In this document: positions 32,406 to 45,943 of the stretch, one piece after another | Layout of the letters: every line of letters starts with the position of its first letter | Position numbering within the stretch: position 1 is the stretch's first letter | Origin: Amphirosellinia nigrospora | Lineage: Eukaryota > Ascomycota > Sordariomycetes > Xylariales > Xylariaceae | NCBI GenBank assembly: GCA_004123355.1 | Contig: SCHM01000001.1 | Location: 2,472,001-2,536,000, forward strand | Direction of reading: 5' to 3' | Length of the DNA stretch: 64,000 nucleotides | Program-made: the position numbers and the translations under genes | The notes under the pieces: generated by a model | What the model saw: the letters and a program-made list of their open reading frames with translations, nothing else | Databases searched by the model: none | What the model was told of the DNA's origin: nothing

Positions 32406-33445
32406 CTCTCTAGATGGTGCGCTGAGCGCGGATGGTTGAACAACGAAGGTAGAGAGTTGAGGAGTGCCTTCTTGTTTCCCTAGCCGGAAACGAATGACTT
32501 GAGCATCTGCGATGATCTTGGGAAAAAGGCCAGTCAATATCCTAAATACACACTAGAATATGGAGGAAATAGGGTGCTAGCGTACCTGGGAAGTCGATGG
32601 CAAGAATTAATACCTTATATCCGAATGTAAGGTGAGAAAGCTTCGGGCAGCTGAGATGCACGGCTCAACCGGAAGCTCACTTTCGACAAGGAGGAAGTTG
32701 ATTCTGAACTGATCGTCTAACCTTGGCGAGGAGGAGAGAACATGCGAGGATAACCAGAACGCAGCAGTTGCAGAGATGTGGGTGTGCGTCAATAAGAACG
32801 AAATGGTCACTTAGGAGGGAGAAGATGCACTACTTGCAGTGTGAGGCACCTAGGCTTGAGTTAACTGTGGAGGAATTGCAATTGTGGTAATTGATATTGG
32901 TGTAGAAGTAGAGTAGATGGTGTAGAAGTAGAGTGGGTGGTTGTGAGTAGAGTGGGTGGTATAAGAAGTAGATAGGTACCTAGGTACCTAGACAGTATTG
33001 TGAATACCAGTGCTAGGTAGGCATATGCTACACAGCTCCCACGTACCTTCCTCACAGTTCCTAATTGCAATTTTGTTTTAGTCCACTCAGACAGGCAGGC
33101 ACTGCCTAACAACTTACATATGTAGATGCTGCTTAATTATCAGCATCCTAAGCTACCCAGGTAGGTTGGGTATCTACATATGCCATCCAAGGACACTCTT
33201 AGTTCATGATTGAGCTTAACCTCAGTGTAAGTCTTTAATTTGTAGTTCAGTAAGCATTAGGTAAGCAAGCACATAATAGTGAAGGAACAATAATCAAGAA
33301 TTTTGTCATTATCCTCATTCTAACAGACCAGACTCCACCTAATGTGAGTTGTTATAGATCGCGAAAATTGCCGTAATGCGTTCAGAAAAAGGAGCACCTC
33401 GCCATGTGAATTAATGTACATACAACCTCGTGATCGCGTGTCTCC
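32406..33445. other. intergenic with short tandem repeats
   Basis: A 20-bp period repeat (TGGTGTAGAAGTAGAGT) lies near 32898-32935. A TACCTAGGTA palindrome sits at 32977-32986 inside a GGTACCTAGGTACC run. The stretch next to 33445 is the 3' region of acetyl-CoA carboxylase. Confidence 0.5.
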
Positions 33446-36400
33446 TTACTTCAGATACTTCATGATCTCCTCCCTTTCTCCAACAGGTATTGTGTGCAAC
33501 AAGTCCTTCAGACCCTTGAGAGCGGCAGCCTTGTCACTGCTCATTAGCTCAGCCATCTGTTGAGACACGGCCTCTGCCTTCATCTGCTCCACCTTGCTCG
33601 AGATAGTCTTGGCGTTCTCCTCGTACCACGTCACTACCTCTCTATCATTGCGGGAGAAGTTGGTGATGCCCGACCATGCAGCGAGCATGCGTAGGTGGTT
33701 CTGTCGCGCCTCGACGGCCGCTGTGCTATTCGAATCTGTAGTCTTCAGTCCGGACGTGGTGGCCATACGCTTAAGAATGTAGTCCTCGTTCAGTCGTCTG
33801 CGCGCGCGCCAGTAGAAGAAGCGACGAGCGTTCTTCCATTCGATAGCCTCCCGGATTGTGCCCTTAGCCTTCATGCGACCAGCACGATCATGTAGATCAG
33901 CAAATTGGATGCTGATCTGCGCATAGATGGGCAACAATTGCTTTTCTCTGTCTGTCATCTGCGCCTTGAGATGCTCCAGTTGCTCCTTTGATAGGTCCTT
34001 CTCCGCGGCCTGCTTCTTGAACGAGGCGTAGGTCGGGTCGAGACGAGCCATTGTTTCAAGCTGTTTATCCTTCTTGTACTTGATACCGATGATACCCTCG
34101 GGCTCAAGGACACCGGCACGAGATTCAACATCGGCATACATTTCCATGGCAGTAGGATTGATTGTCGGGTCGACGACGACCCAGGAACCACCACGCAACT
34201 CGCCGAAAGGTGGAATGTATACAAAGATTGGCTGTTCGTATTTGACCAGGGCATCGACGATGTATGATCCGTACTTCAAGACCTCGTTGTACATGTCTCG
34301 CTGGCCACCAGAGAACCCTCTCCAATTGGCAAGGATCATGAGCGGCAACTGCTCGCCGTGATTGAAGTCATTGATAGCTTGAGCCGTCTTGAAGGCCGAA
34401 TTGGGATACCAAACACCTCCAGCTTCGTTAGTAACCTGCTCGACGGAATCGGGGTTGGCGGGATCTGCAGGAGTGATGTTCTCCACAGTTCGTGTCTCGA
34501 CAGCAATGACACCCATAGGAATACCACCAAGACGGGCACGGCCGACAACGACTGTACGAGCCCAGCCGCCAAGTGTCTCTACAAAGGAGTCCTTGTCGAA
34601 TAGACCAGACTGGAAGCCATCCTCATCTTGCTTGCCGCCGATAAGCCACCTGACGTCGTGAGGCTGCTTGTTGGGTGGTGTGTACACGATTTCACGATCC
34701 CAAGTGTCAACGCTAGGGATGACTGGGACGGGGAGGTTACGCTGGGCAGGAATGAATGATAGCCACTCAACGATCTTAGAAACACCGGCAAAGTCATCAT
34801 TGGCAGTCATGTGGGAGACACCATTGCGGTACATGATTTGAGTGCCACCAAGTTGTAGGTTAGAAGTATAGACTTCGCGACCAAGCAAGTTGTTCAAGGC
34901 ACCAGCACCTGTAAGAATAATCGGCTGGCCTTCAATCTGGATAGCACGTTGACCAAGTCGAACGAGATATGCACCAATACCTATAATCGTTAATGAAATA
35001 GTAATAAGAAAAAGTTACGGGATACTCACCAATCGATCTGCAGGTAATAAGGGTAATAGTGAAGATATCGTTGTAGGCTCGGCTTGTAGCACCAGCAATC
35101 AGACCAGAGCCTCTTAAGCATTCCACCTAGACCGTCTTCAGCGCCTATAATGGCGACAATCTTATGTCGCTGCTCTCCATCCTCGCTGACTGGCTCGGTA
35201 ATCACATCCCGTGTTACACCCTCTTCGAATCTCTTCTTCGCAGCTTCATCGAGGTACAAGTACTTGAAGCCTGATTCCTGTTTGTTAGGATCATTCCAAG
35301 CGACTTTGAAGTGGGGAATGAGCTCATCAGCCACACCCAACCGGGCACCAGAATTAGCAGAAAGGTAAATACGAGGAATGCCCATGCTGCGGGCCAACTC
35401 AGTACACTTGTTAAAGAAATGGTCCTCCTTCGGTCCGAAGGAACCAATCTTGTAAGTGATATCATTGGCAACCACAACAAACTTACGACCCTTCGGATAC
35501 TCGGGTGTACGAGCATTGATAACCCAACCGACCATACCGCAGGTGTTGGTACCGGGCTCACGTGAAACCTCGGCAAGTTTGTCGTGGTCGTCAAGAACCA
35601 GCTCGCTAAAGTCAATACACTCGCCATGGGGTGGTTTCTTGTCCGCAAAGGCTGGCTGTTTCTTGACGAGTTCGACCCAGCTGTTCTCAACAGCTTGTCT
35701 AAAGAGCTCTGGGAAATCATACACATACTGCGTACCCATAAGATGCGCCTTGTATCGCTTAGGCTGGAGCCAGTTCTTGGTGGGATAAGGAGTGGAAACG
35801 GGCATGAGGTGCATAGATCCGATTTTGGTAGTGCCACCAATTGAGTGGAAAATCATTTCACCCTTCTCGGACTTGTGCTCGGCATAGATTTCGACCTGAA
35901 TGACATAGCCCGATGTGTTGCTGATGAGAACACGTAGAGGAAGTGGTTCGCCAGTTGTGGCATCTGTGCAGATAATACGGATTTCAACATGAGAAACACG
36001 TAGGCGCCAAGCACGAGGCCCAAATCTGTCCAGGAAGCCTTGCAGAGAGTGTTCCACTTCTTGGGGTTTGAGTTGGAAGACGGGAGAGAAGTTCAAGAAC
36101 ATGTGGTTTAAATCGGAGTTGTTGTTGCCAATAATTTCTAGGGCATCAAAGATATCGTTGATAACTCGATCTGTTTCTGAGACAAGATACTCGGCGGTTG
36201 GAATATCGTCTCGGAGGCGCCCAGGTCTAATGACGGAACGAGTGAAGTAGCGCTTATCAGTTTCGACGCCCTTTCCGACAGCCTCATAAACATGAATGTT
36301 CTTGTTTTCTGTGAAGACCGGAGTGATCTTGAATTTGGCGAGGCGCTGCAACTCAAGCTGAAAGGCTAATGAAGGCTCCACATGACGAATGCTGTCGTCC

Positions 36401-39400
36401 TCTAGGTATTGCGGCCCACGGAAAGTGTAGTATCGGGGTACGAACCATCATTTCTCCCGCATACCAAGGTGATACGGCGAACGCGACGTGTATACATCTC
36501 TGGTCGTGACCCTTCTACCATATTGCGCATCCTGGTAACGATCTCATGGTCATCCACAGACTCAGCGTCCCGAACAGCGATATTGATGACATTCGACAGC
36601 TCATCATCCTCCTTCAAGGGCCTGCGCCTACCACTGAGGTCAGGCAGCGCACTAGGTGTGCGGTTCTTCCGGGAAGGAAGAGTGTCTAAAGCCTTTTGTA
36701 ACGCCTCTTCAATCTCATCCAAGTATTTGCAAGGCACGATCACACCCTTTCGCACAGCCTCTGGCGCGGAAATTTGGTTTAAGTAAGTCATGTCACTAAC
36801 TGAACTGATACGATTAAACGAAGGGAATTCTTGAACAGGAGTGCCAGGGACGGATGGGTTTGTCGACTGGGGTACAATGTCGAATTCGTTCTTTCCAGAC
36901 TTCCGGAACGCGAAGTCCAAGAGAGATAGGCCGGATTTGTGTCCGTCTCATCTGCGTGATACTCGACCTTAGTGACATTGTAAGCACGGTAGGCCCGACG
37001 AATGTAAACCTCCAGGGCAGCAGCCGAGACCCATGGGTCGTCGTGGGCAAAGAAAGAGGACAATACGTCGAAGACGGTATATTTAGAGTCAACAACCTCC
37101 TTGATGACGTCGAGATTTGGTTGTCGGTGGTCCCACCCTGTCTCGCCGTACTTATTCTCGACCACAGAGGAGCGTAGAATATGTTCCATTTGGGCTGTTC
37201 GCTCTTCTAGTGATGGCAAGGCACACTGAATTAAGATTTCTCTTGCCTTGAGAGAAACCTTGGCTGTAGAGCGAGAGTCAAGCTCGGCCATCTTTCGTAG
37301 GACAGGTTTTAGGTGTTTGGCAACATTGCCAACATTTGGCTTGTTTGGGCGATACTCGTCCAGAAGAGCCAAGACCAAGTGATTCTTGGAACCTACGCGA
37401 CTATGGGAGAGAACAATCTGGATGACCTTCATGTAATCTTCTTTATTCTCCTCCCGAAGCTTCAGAATGACATCTTCATCCTGTGCACGACGGCCGGCGA
37501 AGAGCGTCTCGACGTCTGTGTAGAGGGACAAAAGTGAGGTGATTGCGTTGAGCTCTCGGACCCTTTTGCCCGTCGGCATAGTTAACGAGTACATCTAATA
37601 GGGGCTCCAAAGTAACTCGCAGGGTTTCGCCTTCACTTGGCGTCATATTGTCACTAACGAACTTAGTAAAGGTCCTGGCGAGTGTTTTGGCTGGGAATTC
37701 AGTCCCTCGGGCCTTGGACCGCTCAATCACTTGGGTGAAAGTGGCATCGAGTTTCTGCGGCATTCTAGAGTGAAGAGCAGAGTGATGCGCAGCCCATTCG
37801 CCGTAAGGAAGCTCGGGTCCCGCAGCACTTCAATCACTTCCTTCAACGTTTGTTGCATAATAACGGAATTGTCGAAGCCCATCAGGATATTTCGTAAGAT
37901 GGCATACAGCCTATTAAATCTTTGGGCAGGCTTGTTACCACCCACCTGAGGTGAACCAAGGTCTGGGAGCTGGCCGACAAATGGCTGCGCCTGCTTGACA
38001 CGTGTGGGGTCGTCCAAAGCTAGAATACCAAGAATATCACCCGCTTCAATAGTGACTCCGGGTTGCTTGATCAACTGAACAATGCCATCCTCTTGAGCTA
38101 CTAAAGGCATGAACATCTTCATGACTTCAACTTCAGCGAAAGTCTGGCCCGCTTTGACATGCTCGCCGTTCTCAACAGTGTACTTCACCAGCTTACCAGG
38201 ACTTGGGGTACGTAGTTGAGTTGGGTCATTCTCTTGCTCAAGGAGGCAAGTCTTGCTGTCAACTGAGACACGGGTAGCACCCACTTCCTCCTTCCAGTAG
38301 ACGCTGTGACTCCGGCCGTTGATCAGGATCAGCAGGCCACCGTCGCTCAGGGGCCGAATACCAACTTGGCATTTTGATCCATTGATGAAAAGATGGTAAC
38401 TGTCAACAGCCGCGCGGGTGGCAGTAAACTTATAACGGTGACCTTCATAAATGAAGTCGATTGGGAACACCGTTTTGAGGATGTCCTTGGACGGGACCTG
38501 ACCCCTTTCCAGGCCAGCGCGATACTCGTTGATGGTTGCCTCGCAAGCGATGTGAGCTTTCGTCGTGGCACCGCAAACGATGGCGAGAATTGGGTCAGGT
38601 CGCTCGGCAGTCAATCTCTTCGAGATCAACTCATCTAGCCAGCCCGTAGTGATCGTGTTGTCCTCGAAAGCCTCCGTTTCGAGTAGCTTAATAAGATACT
38701 CGACAGTTGTCCTAAAGTCACCACGAATACTCAATTCTTTCAGTGCCACGACCATGTTTTTCCGCGAGGTTGCTCGGCTTTCTCCGTAAGCGAAGATATG
38801 GCCGAATTGACTGTCGGAGAAACTGTGAATACTAGACGATGTACTGACAGAGAAGTAGCCCCAGACATTAGCACTACTCCTGAAGTTGAGGTCGTGCATG
38901 ACACCATTGGAGGGCTTGAAACCCTCACCGGGATCTTCCGATGTGATACGACAAGCTGTGCAATGTCCACGGGGTTGTGGGCGACGCTGAATCTTTTCGC
39001 TCTGAGGGTCCTTGAACTCAAAATCGATCTCGGTCGAGGTTTTAGGATCAACGCCGTACAGTAAACGAATATCGCTAATTCGGTGCAGCGGGATACCCAT
39101 AGCAACCTGAAGCTGAGCGACAGGCAAATTAACGCCACTGACCATTTCAGTTGTAGGATGCTCAACCTGAAGACGAGGATTCAGCTCCAAGAAGTAAAAC
39201 TGGTCGTCTTCATAAGAGTACAAGTATTCGACTGTACCAGCTGAGACGTAGCCGACAAGGCGACCAAGTCGTACCGCGGCGTCTTCCATCCCCTTAAAAG
39301 TTGGCGGTTTGGCAATGGTTACCGGGGCCTCTTCGATAATCTTCTGGTGCCGTCTTTGGACAGAGCAATCTCTACCAAAAAGAGAAATGTTGTTTCCGTA

Positions 39401-40457
39401 TTGGTCAGCCAGCAATTGTACTTCCAGATGTCGTGCGTTTCCGGCCAACTTCATGATGAAAATAGGTGACCCAGGAATCTCGCTCGCAGCAGCCTTGTAT
39501 AGTTGCTCGAACCCTTCTTCCGACAGGGCTTTGCGGATACCCTTTCCACCGCCACCTTCTGAAGCCTTAATCATGACGGGGAAGCCGATTTCGTTGGCCT
39601 TTTCGAGACCTTCTTCCCACGAATTAACGCATCCTTTTAGATAGACATCATCGGCAACAGTGACAAGCCCATCGTCATCGACCACTACCTGATCTACACC
39701 TGTTCCTGACCATGGAATGCATGGAACTTTGGCGTGTTGTGCAACAATGGTTGAGGAAATCTTGTCACCGAGGGAGCGCATAGCCGATCCGGGAGGCCCA
39801 ATGAAGACAATCTTCTTGGGAGATGCGGCTAATGACTCGGGCAATTTAGGGTTTTCTGAAGCGTGTCCCCTGTTGGATTGTCAGGTTTTACCGTCACGAA
39901 TAGCTTTCAGCCATGATATCAAAACTCACCATCCTGCCCATACTGCGTGTACGTTCATTCGCTCGGCGACATCGACGATCAGTTCCACATTTGCGTAATT
40001 GTGGTTGTTCGTACCACCAGGAACTTCGACATAATGATCCGCCATTCTAATATAGTCGGCGTTGGCCGCCAAATCTTCTGGGGTAGCCATGACAGTAAAC
40101 TGAATAGCTCTTTCGTCGCCGAACGTCTCGTAGGCCCATTTTCGTACCGACCGAATTTCCTTGACGGCGGCGATACCGTTATTGGCAATAAGTACCTGTA
40201 GTAATAAGATGTTAGAACGTGGTCAATCGGAGTGCTTGCTCCTCGCTCAGCCATCCCTTACATTTGTAATGACAGTGTGTCCGTCATGGGCAGCTACAAA
40301 GTCCTTCATCTTGGATGGAGCAGCATTTTGAAGTCGGTTACCGCCAATGAAGTGGTCCGCGACTTTGTGCTTTTCGGCCCAGCTCGCCTTGCCATTTTGG
40401 ACGGGAACTGTTCGGCTGCCATTGGCAGTGCCCTGGCCGTTTGGTTGGGAAGGCATT
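33446..40457 (-). CDS. ACC1: acetyl-CoA carboxylase (multifunctional, biotin-dependent)
   Basis: Makes malonyl-CoA from acetyl-CoA and bicarbonate with ATP, the first step of fatty-acid synthesis, in the cytosol. It starts [19 protein letters not shown] (ATG 40457). Exons are 40457-40262, 40195-39930, 39869-35030 and 34980-33446. All three introns have GT...AG ends and fit the phase, giving about 2,280 aa as expected. The biotin carboxylase part has [13 protein letters not shown]. The carrier domain has [10 protein letters not shown] with the biotin Lys codon at 38119-38117. A central regulatory region follows, then the carboxyltransferase part ([59 protein letters not shown]). Five frame changes (near 37810, 37562, 36917, 36436, 35126) lie at or beside homopolymers. 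The protein otherwise matches the family end to end, so they are probably assembly indels. Confidence 0.95.
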
Positions 40458-43400
40458 ATCTCGAGGAGAAGATTAGGGTGTAATAGATCGGTTGTGTTGT
40501 GGGAAGACGAGGTTGAGTTGATTATGCGGAATAGAGTGGTCAATGGATCATCAAAGTAGGGTAGCCGCCCGGCTCGAGCTCCTACAAAGCCTGAAAGACA
40601 AGCAATGGTTCCTCGTAATCGAGTGGTCGGTGCGGAAGAGTATGGTATCGCCGGTAGACACAGTTGTTGCTGACTGTGGGCCGACTTCAGCACGGGTTCT
40701 TTCGGTTACCGACGATGGTTCGGTGGGTTTCTGCCGGACCCAAGGATTCTATCCGAAAAACGGCGAGTGGGAACTACAGTAATGCGCAGAAACAAGTACA
40801 AGCCGAACCGAAGTGCAAATGTCTACAATCACCCCAGAGGGGAAGATGTCAGTCCACCATGTACAGAATTTGGCTTGCTCCCGTGTTGAATTGGTCGTCA
40901 AGGGGGAACTTGACACCAGCGTCAATCGACTTACACAAGTACCAGTCAGATCTATTCTTCCCGGGTATCTAGTTTCGTCTTAGTCGTGCAATCCGAAAAA
41001 CGACTGCAGAGTGCACCCAAGCCGTGCTGTAACGAGATAGAAATTACAATTTGTTTTCTTGGAAAAGAAAGAGCACAGGCGATGGCCGTAGGAGAGTAGG
41101 TCGTGAGGGCAGAATAAAGAGGTGTCAGAGGAAAAAGAAGAAGTGCCAGGTTGGATGATGGGCGGGATCTCGATAATAAAATGGTCGACGAGCCACTCAC
41201 ATCTTGGGTTGCGTGGTGAGCTAAACCCGTCGCTTTTTCTGGGTTGTAGGTGGATACTCGCTGCCCGTACAGGGTACCTCGCACCTCAGTGCAACTGCAA
41301 CTATGAACTCCACTAATGATGGCGCTGGAACTTGACTTAAAACAGTGCCACTTTAGTATGCCTAGGCAGGTACCGGCGAGCTACGGTACCTAAGACGCTA
41401 CCTAGGAAGGTTGATTTATTTCATGTTGGGGACCAGGTACTCAACCCACCATCTCAGCAAACGACCAATCAATGTCATCTCGTCGAAGCAGCACACGACT
41501 ATCTTTTATACTATTAGCAATACTTACCTCGCGTACACTGCATTTCATTCTCATCGTCCCCTAGCTTATATAGAAAAAGACCAATGGCCATCAGGCGTCG
41601 AACGTGAAAGGGCCGACGGATGACCGGCTAACTCCTGTAGGCGTCGGTACAAAACTGCAGACAATCCAGGGAACGGACTTGGCGCCCCGACAAAGTATCT
41701 GCAACAGTAGATCTACATGCTGTCAGCTCGACGTGATTGTGAATCCCCCCCTTTGCCCTTTCGGGTAATAAGAGGGACACCGGGATGGAATCTAGCAACC
41801 CCAACCAGATCAGATCAAGGGACGAGGGACTAGGTACTACGTCAAGTTGCATCTCCTATCCTTCAGGGTCGAACTCTATTTGTTTGTCGTTGCACTAATT
41901 GGTAGTCTTGCAAGTATCACAATTGCATTATGTGGTCACGGCAGATAAAGAAACAAGAGACCCTCGTGGGTTTAGCGTTTCATCTTTGATGTGTCTGGCC
42001 AGTGTTTCCGTAGAAAAACAAAATAGCTACCTACTTATACAGCATACCGCAGGCAACTACAAAGCTAACAGCCGTTCAAACAGTACACTATCACAGTAGG
42101 CATCAAGCATGGTCACCCCTGTCTCTTTTTACAGTTTAATGGAGTTCAACCTCGGATTTTCTCCCCGAAGTCAAGAATTTCGTTGATATTTTATCTCCGT
42201 GTTATTGAATCTCGAGGTAGATTCCCAAATAGGAAAAGTTCAACATGTCGATATATTAAACAAGTGGGAATACTCCGGAGCCAAGAGATGGATACACTAT
42301 GCGTACGTACTGATGAGACTGATGAGTACAGTCGTTGGAAGGCCTCTGCCCACCTGCATCCAGACAGAGTTTTATCCAGGACAGGATATAGTCGTACGTC
42401 TGCTGTATCACGTACTCCTGCCCCATTGCTTACTATGGAAATCCCCAATCAGCGCTCCTCGGATTCCGGCGAATTTCTTCCACTAACTTCTAGAATGCAG
42501 ATGGGATGCACGCTTTCAGTAATTTATCGCCGAGACCCTGGACAGAGGGAACCCTGAATCCTGTCCTGAAGCTCACGATTCCATGCAGATAGTGTATTTG
42601 ATAAGCACAGTTCTCGAGGAAATAGGGGTGCACGGACCGGGCGAGTACCTAGGTACCGGGGCCCCTGTGCCGGGCCCCGCGGGAAAACCAAGGTGGGCTC
42701 TTTTTTCAATCAATCAACTTTTAGTGCAACTAACCAATACACCTGCCTCAGCCAAGCACGAGTGAACTCAATTGTTGGGGCTCATTCCCACGATTCAATT
42801 CGACTTGATTCAATAGGTCTTGCCTCGCGAAGCCCACCTGCAGGTACACAGTACTTACCTACCTTGCATACATATAAGATGGGACCCGGCACTGTCGTTA
42901 TCAAGTTCTTTTTATGATATCGTTCGAAGGGAACCAGGGGGAAGAGACAACGACTGATAGATGATAGATTGAATCCGAATGGGGTGTTCTCCATCCGTGT
43001 TCCATCGTCCGACGCATATCCCCAACCGCATGTCCGACGGGCCCGCGTTTGCGCCCTACCACCACCATATTAGTACTCCAGACATTTTAGTAGCCTCATA
43101 GCCCAGGTACTAGTAGAGCTCTCGCGCATCGTTTAAACTAACTTCAGGAAGCAAGGAAGCAATCAGAGGGCGACGCCATGCTGAAAAAAATGCCGCAAAA
43201 GTAATCGCTAAACCCAAGACGCATCCTTCGGGCCTTGTCCAAACCAAGTTATCCTAGCACACCAGTACGTGGCTTCGGCGCCCATAGGTAAGTTCCTGTT
43301 GTAGAAACCTGGAATTCGGACCCCGAGACCGAAAACCCCGTTGGGCGCTGATCAGTCCCGATCCAGGGTTAGGTAATCAGACAGGTCGTTCGTCGGAGGT

Positions 43401-43988
43401 TTTGTCAAACCAAACCTAAGGGGCGTCGCATGTTGTGTGCGACACCAGAAACAGAATCAAGGGAGAAGAACAATGACAACCGCTAGGTTCGGTCAGACAA
43501 CCTATATATAGTGCCTACCTTAGTATACAAGGGAAACCAGCGAGGATTCCGAGTGGTTCTTTGCCTGTTGCGGCTGCTGCCGCAATGACGAGCGTCGGCT
43601 AACCCTTGGCATCGTACGATTTTTCCCCAGACTTACCAGATACCTGGGACTAAGCAACACGCCCGATCCCACCTACCGCACGCGACAAGGCCAACACTCC
43701 ATCTCTCTAGCTTGTATGGTCTTTCCGATTTGATAGCTTTCGCTAAGCGTGCTCGGCAATTATGTATGTCTGTGAGGTCATCGCCCAGGAAAAATCGCTT
43801 GCGTAGAACGTACCTAGGTGGCGTAGATGTAATCCGCAGCGTAGCATGAAGTGGCTCGCATAGTAATCATTCTTTAAAGGGATTGATTTAACCGAACCCG
43901 AGTTCAGACAATCCGATCTGTAGAGTTCTAATTTGAGGGTCGTATAACGACTGCACGCACTAAACTGATGCCGAAAGAGGTGACTTAG
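40458..43988. other. gene-poor stretch; ACC1 promoter side
   Basis: 40458-41300 probably contains the ACC1 5' UTR and promoter. A TACCTAGGTA palindrome is at 42646-42655, next to a GGGGCCCC-rich patch. No other gene could be supported. Confidence 0.5.
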
Positions 43989-44049
43989 AAATAGCCGAGC
44001 GGCGATCGCATAATCCCAACTCTTTCATTAACACGCCGCTCGGCTATTT
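43989..44049. repeat. perfect 16-bp stem hairpin
   Basis: AAATAGCCGAGCGGCG (43989-44004) and its exact inverse CGCCGCTCGGCTATTT (44034-44049) enclose a 29-nt loop. It stands out as GC-rich in AT-rich surroundings. It could be a miniature element end pair or a structured RNA; no terminator function is claimed. Confidence 0.7.
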
Positions 44050-45943
44050 AATCTTCAGGATCAAATAATTATTTAAAATATTGTCGTTAGAAATGACGAA
44101 GAACTAGGCGACGAAGTGATGTCTATAGCCTAAGACATTAAAGCCATAAAGAGGATAGCGAGCCATACGTGCCGAAACCCTATGGAATTTCTCCGATTAG
44201 ACGTAAGACATTGACGGGGTTCTTCATAACAATTACAGGGATTAGTTAGAACTATACATATCTAACCTTATAATAGTAGAAGATATGGATCAATTAACAG
44301 AATTCACTGCGAGGGATAAGCCGAGACATCGTACTACTAAGTCTTAAAACTCCAGTATCTTGGTCGCTGAACCATAGCTCAAACAACTCGTTCCGTGCCG
44401 TTTAAACCCAACTTGCTTGCCTATCATACTAGAGAAGATAACTCCAATGTAGCTGTTAAATACTAGGTCGCCCAGTCTTCCCAACAATATACTAGCTGTT
44501 TATCGAGAGTATTAAGCATTCAATCGATCTATCAGTTTCTTAGTTTAAATCCAATTAGACGTTTGAATTCTACAAAGACCCAAGTAACATTGGCATTTTT
44601 TGGTACGGTACTTATCCATTTATTTAGATAACCCAATATTTGCCTACCCACACATCGTCTTCCCTAACAAGCAAGCACTTTTCCTTATGCCGACCATAAG
44701 TGTAAACTGTAATTCTACAACTCTCGCCCATTTTTAGGACTACGCGGGTATACAAATCTCACCAGAGTAGAGATCAATTAATAAATGCCGCGGAGATGTG
44801 GAGTCTATATACCGTTGTAGCCAGATGGCGACAACGGCGTCGTTTTGTCCGTCACAATAAAACATCCACTGTCATGACACTGCACGTGAGAACCGCGACG
44901 TCTAAGAACCAAGTCAGTGACAACCCCGACTTATAGCTGCAAGACGGCTTACCTATTACCTCTGAGAGCTCCATTATACTATTACACAACCAAACGCCTA
45001 GACTCGTTCAAATAGGGAACCTGCCATTCACGAGCTAAGACACTGTCTTCCCGACCTAGCAAGTAAGCACTCAAATGAGAAAAAAAAACCCGCTAAAAGA
45101 CACGCGACATATCACAAGTTCCAAAAAGCCAGCGAGGGATGAATTGACAATCGGCGATATTCGCATTTTCGTCTGTACAAAGGAGACTATTTCTGTGCCG
45201 CTGTTTCGGCCGATATTACTTTGGATGGTAGGTGACTTCAAGGCGTTCCCTTCCAACAGCATCCCTTTCCCCCCAACCACCTTTCCCCATCCCAACAATG
45301 TGACAGGAAACTACTATGTACAATCCACAGCCAGACATGTGGCCGAGTCAATCTACAATCGTCGACGAAGAAAGGAGGAAGGGTTGGAGGGAACTTTTCC
45401 CTCCTATATAGATTGACGAGAGGTCCTTCCCCCCGTCCAACAGGAACCAGTGATTCTTTGCGTTCACTTCCGACAGAGAAAAAAAAAAACATGTGTATAA
45501 AGAATGGGATATTACGCCTCGTGAACAAAGAACAAAAATCCATCTCAACCTTGAGAGACGATGATCCGCCGGAACACCAATGAGTCCCGTCCAGTGTTCA
45601 CGAGAACATGGAGCAGGTGCGCAAGTCCGAGTGATATATGCCAGCCGTTTCGTAACCTCGTAACGCCGTCAGCGCCCCACCGATCTAGACCGGACCCCTA
45701 TTCCCAAATGCAAGCAGAAACGCCTATCTAAATGGGTAGCCGGGTGTAGATGATGAGACTTGTGTAATATGGAGAAGAGAGTCGTTAAAAGAGCAGAGAG
45801 AGATTGTTTAGTATGTCTCTCCTAGGTCGCTTAGTTTCCTCGGCCTACCGCCGTCGTTGGATGGGCCTCCGCTTGTTCTCCGGACGGATGAGTTCAAGCC
45901 ACCACTCTGCCGCCGAGGGATCCCACTAACACTACCATCTATG
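44050..45943. other. gene-poor stretch, no gene seen
   Basis: A 30-bp segment near 44655-44685 (CATCGTCTTCCCTAACAAGC) loosely recurs near 45044-45074. No gene content was recognised. Confidence 0.4.
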
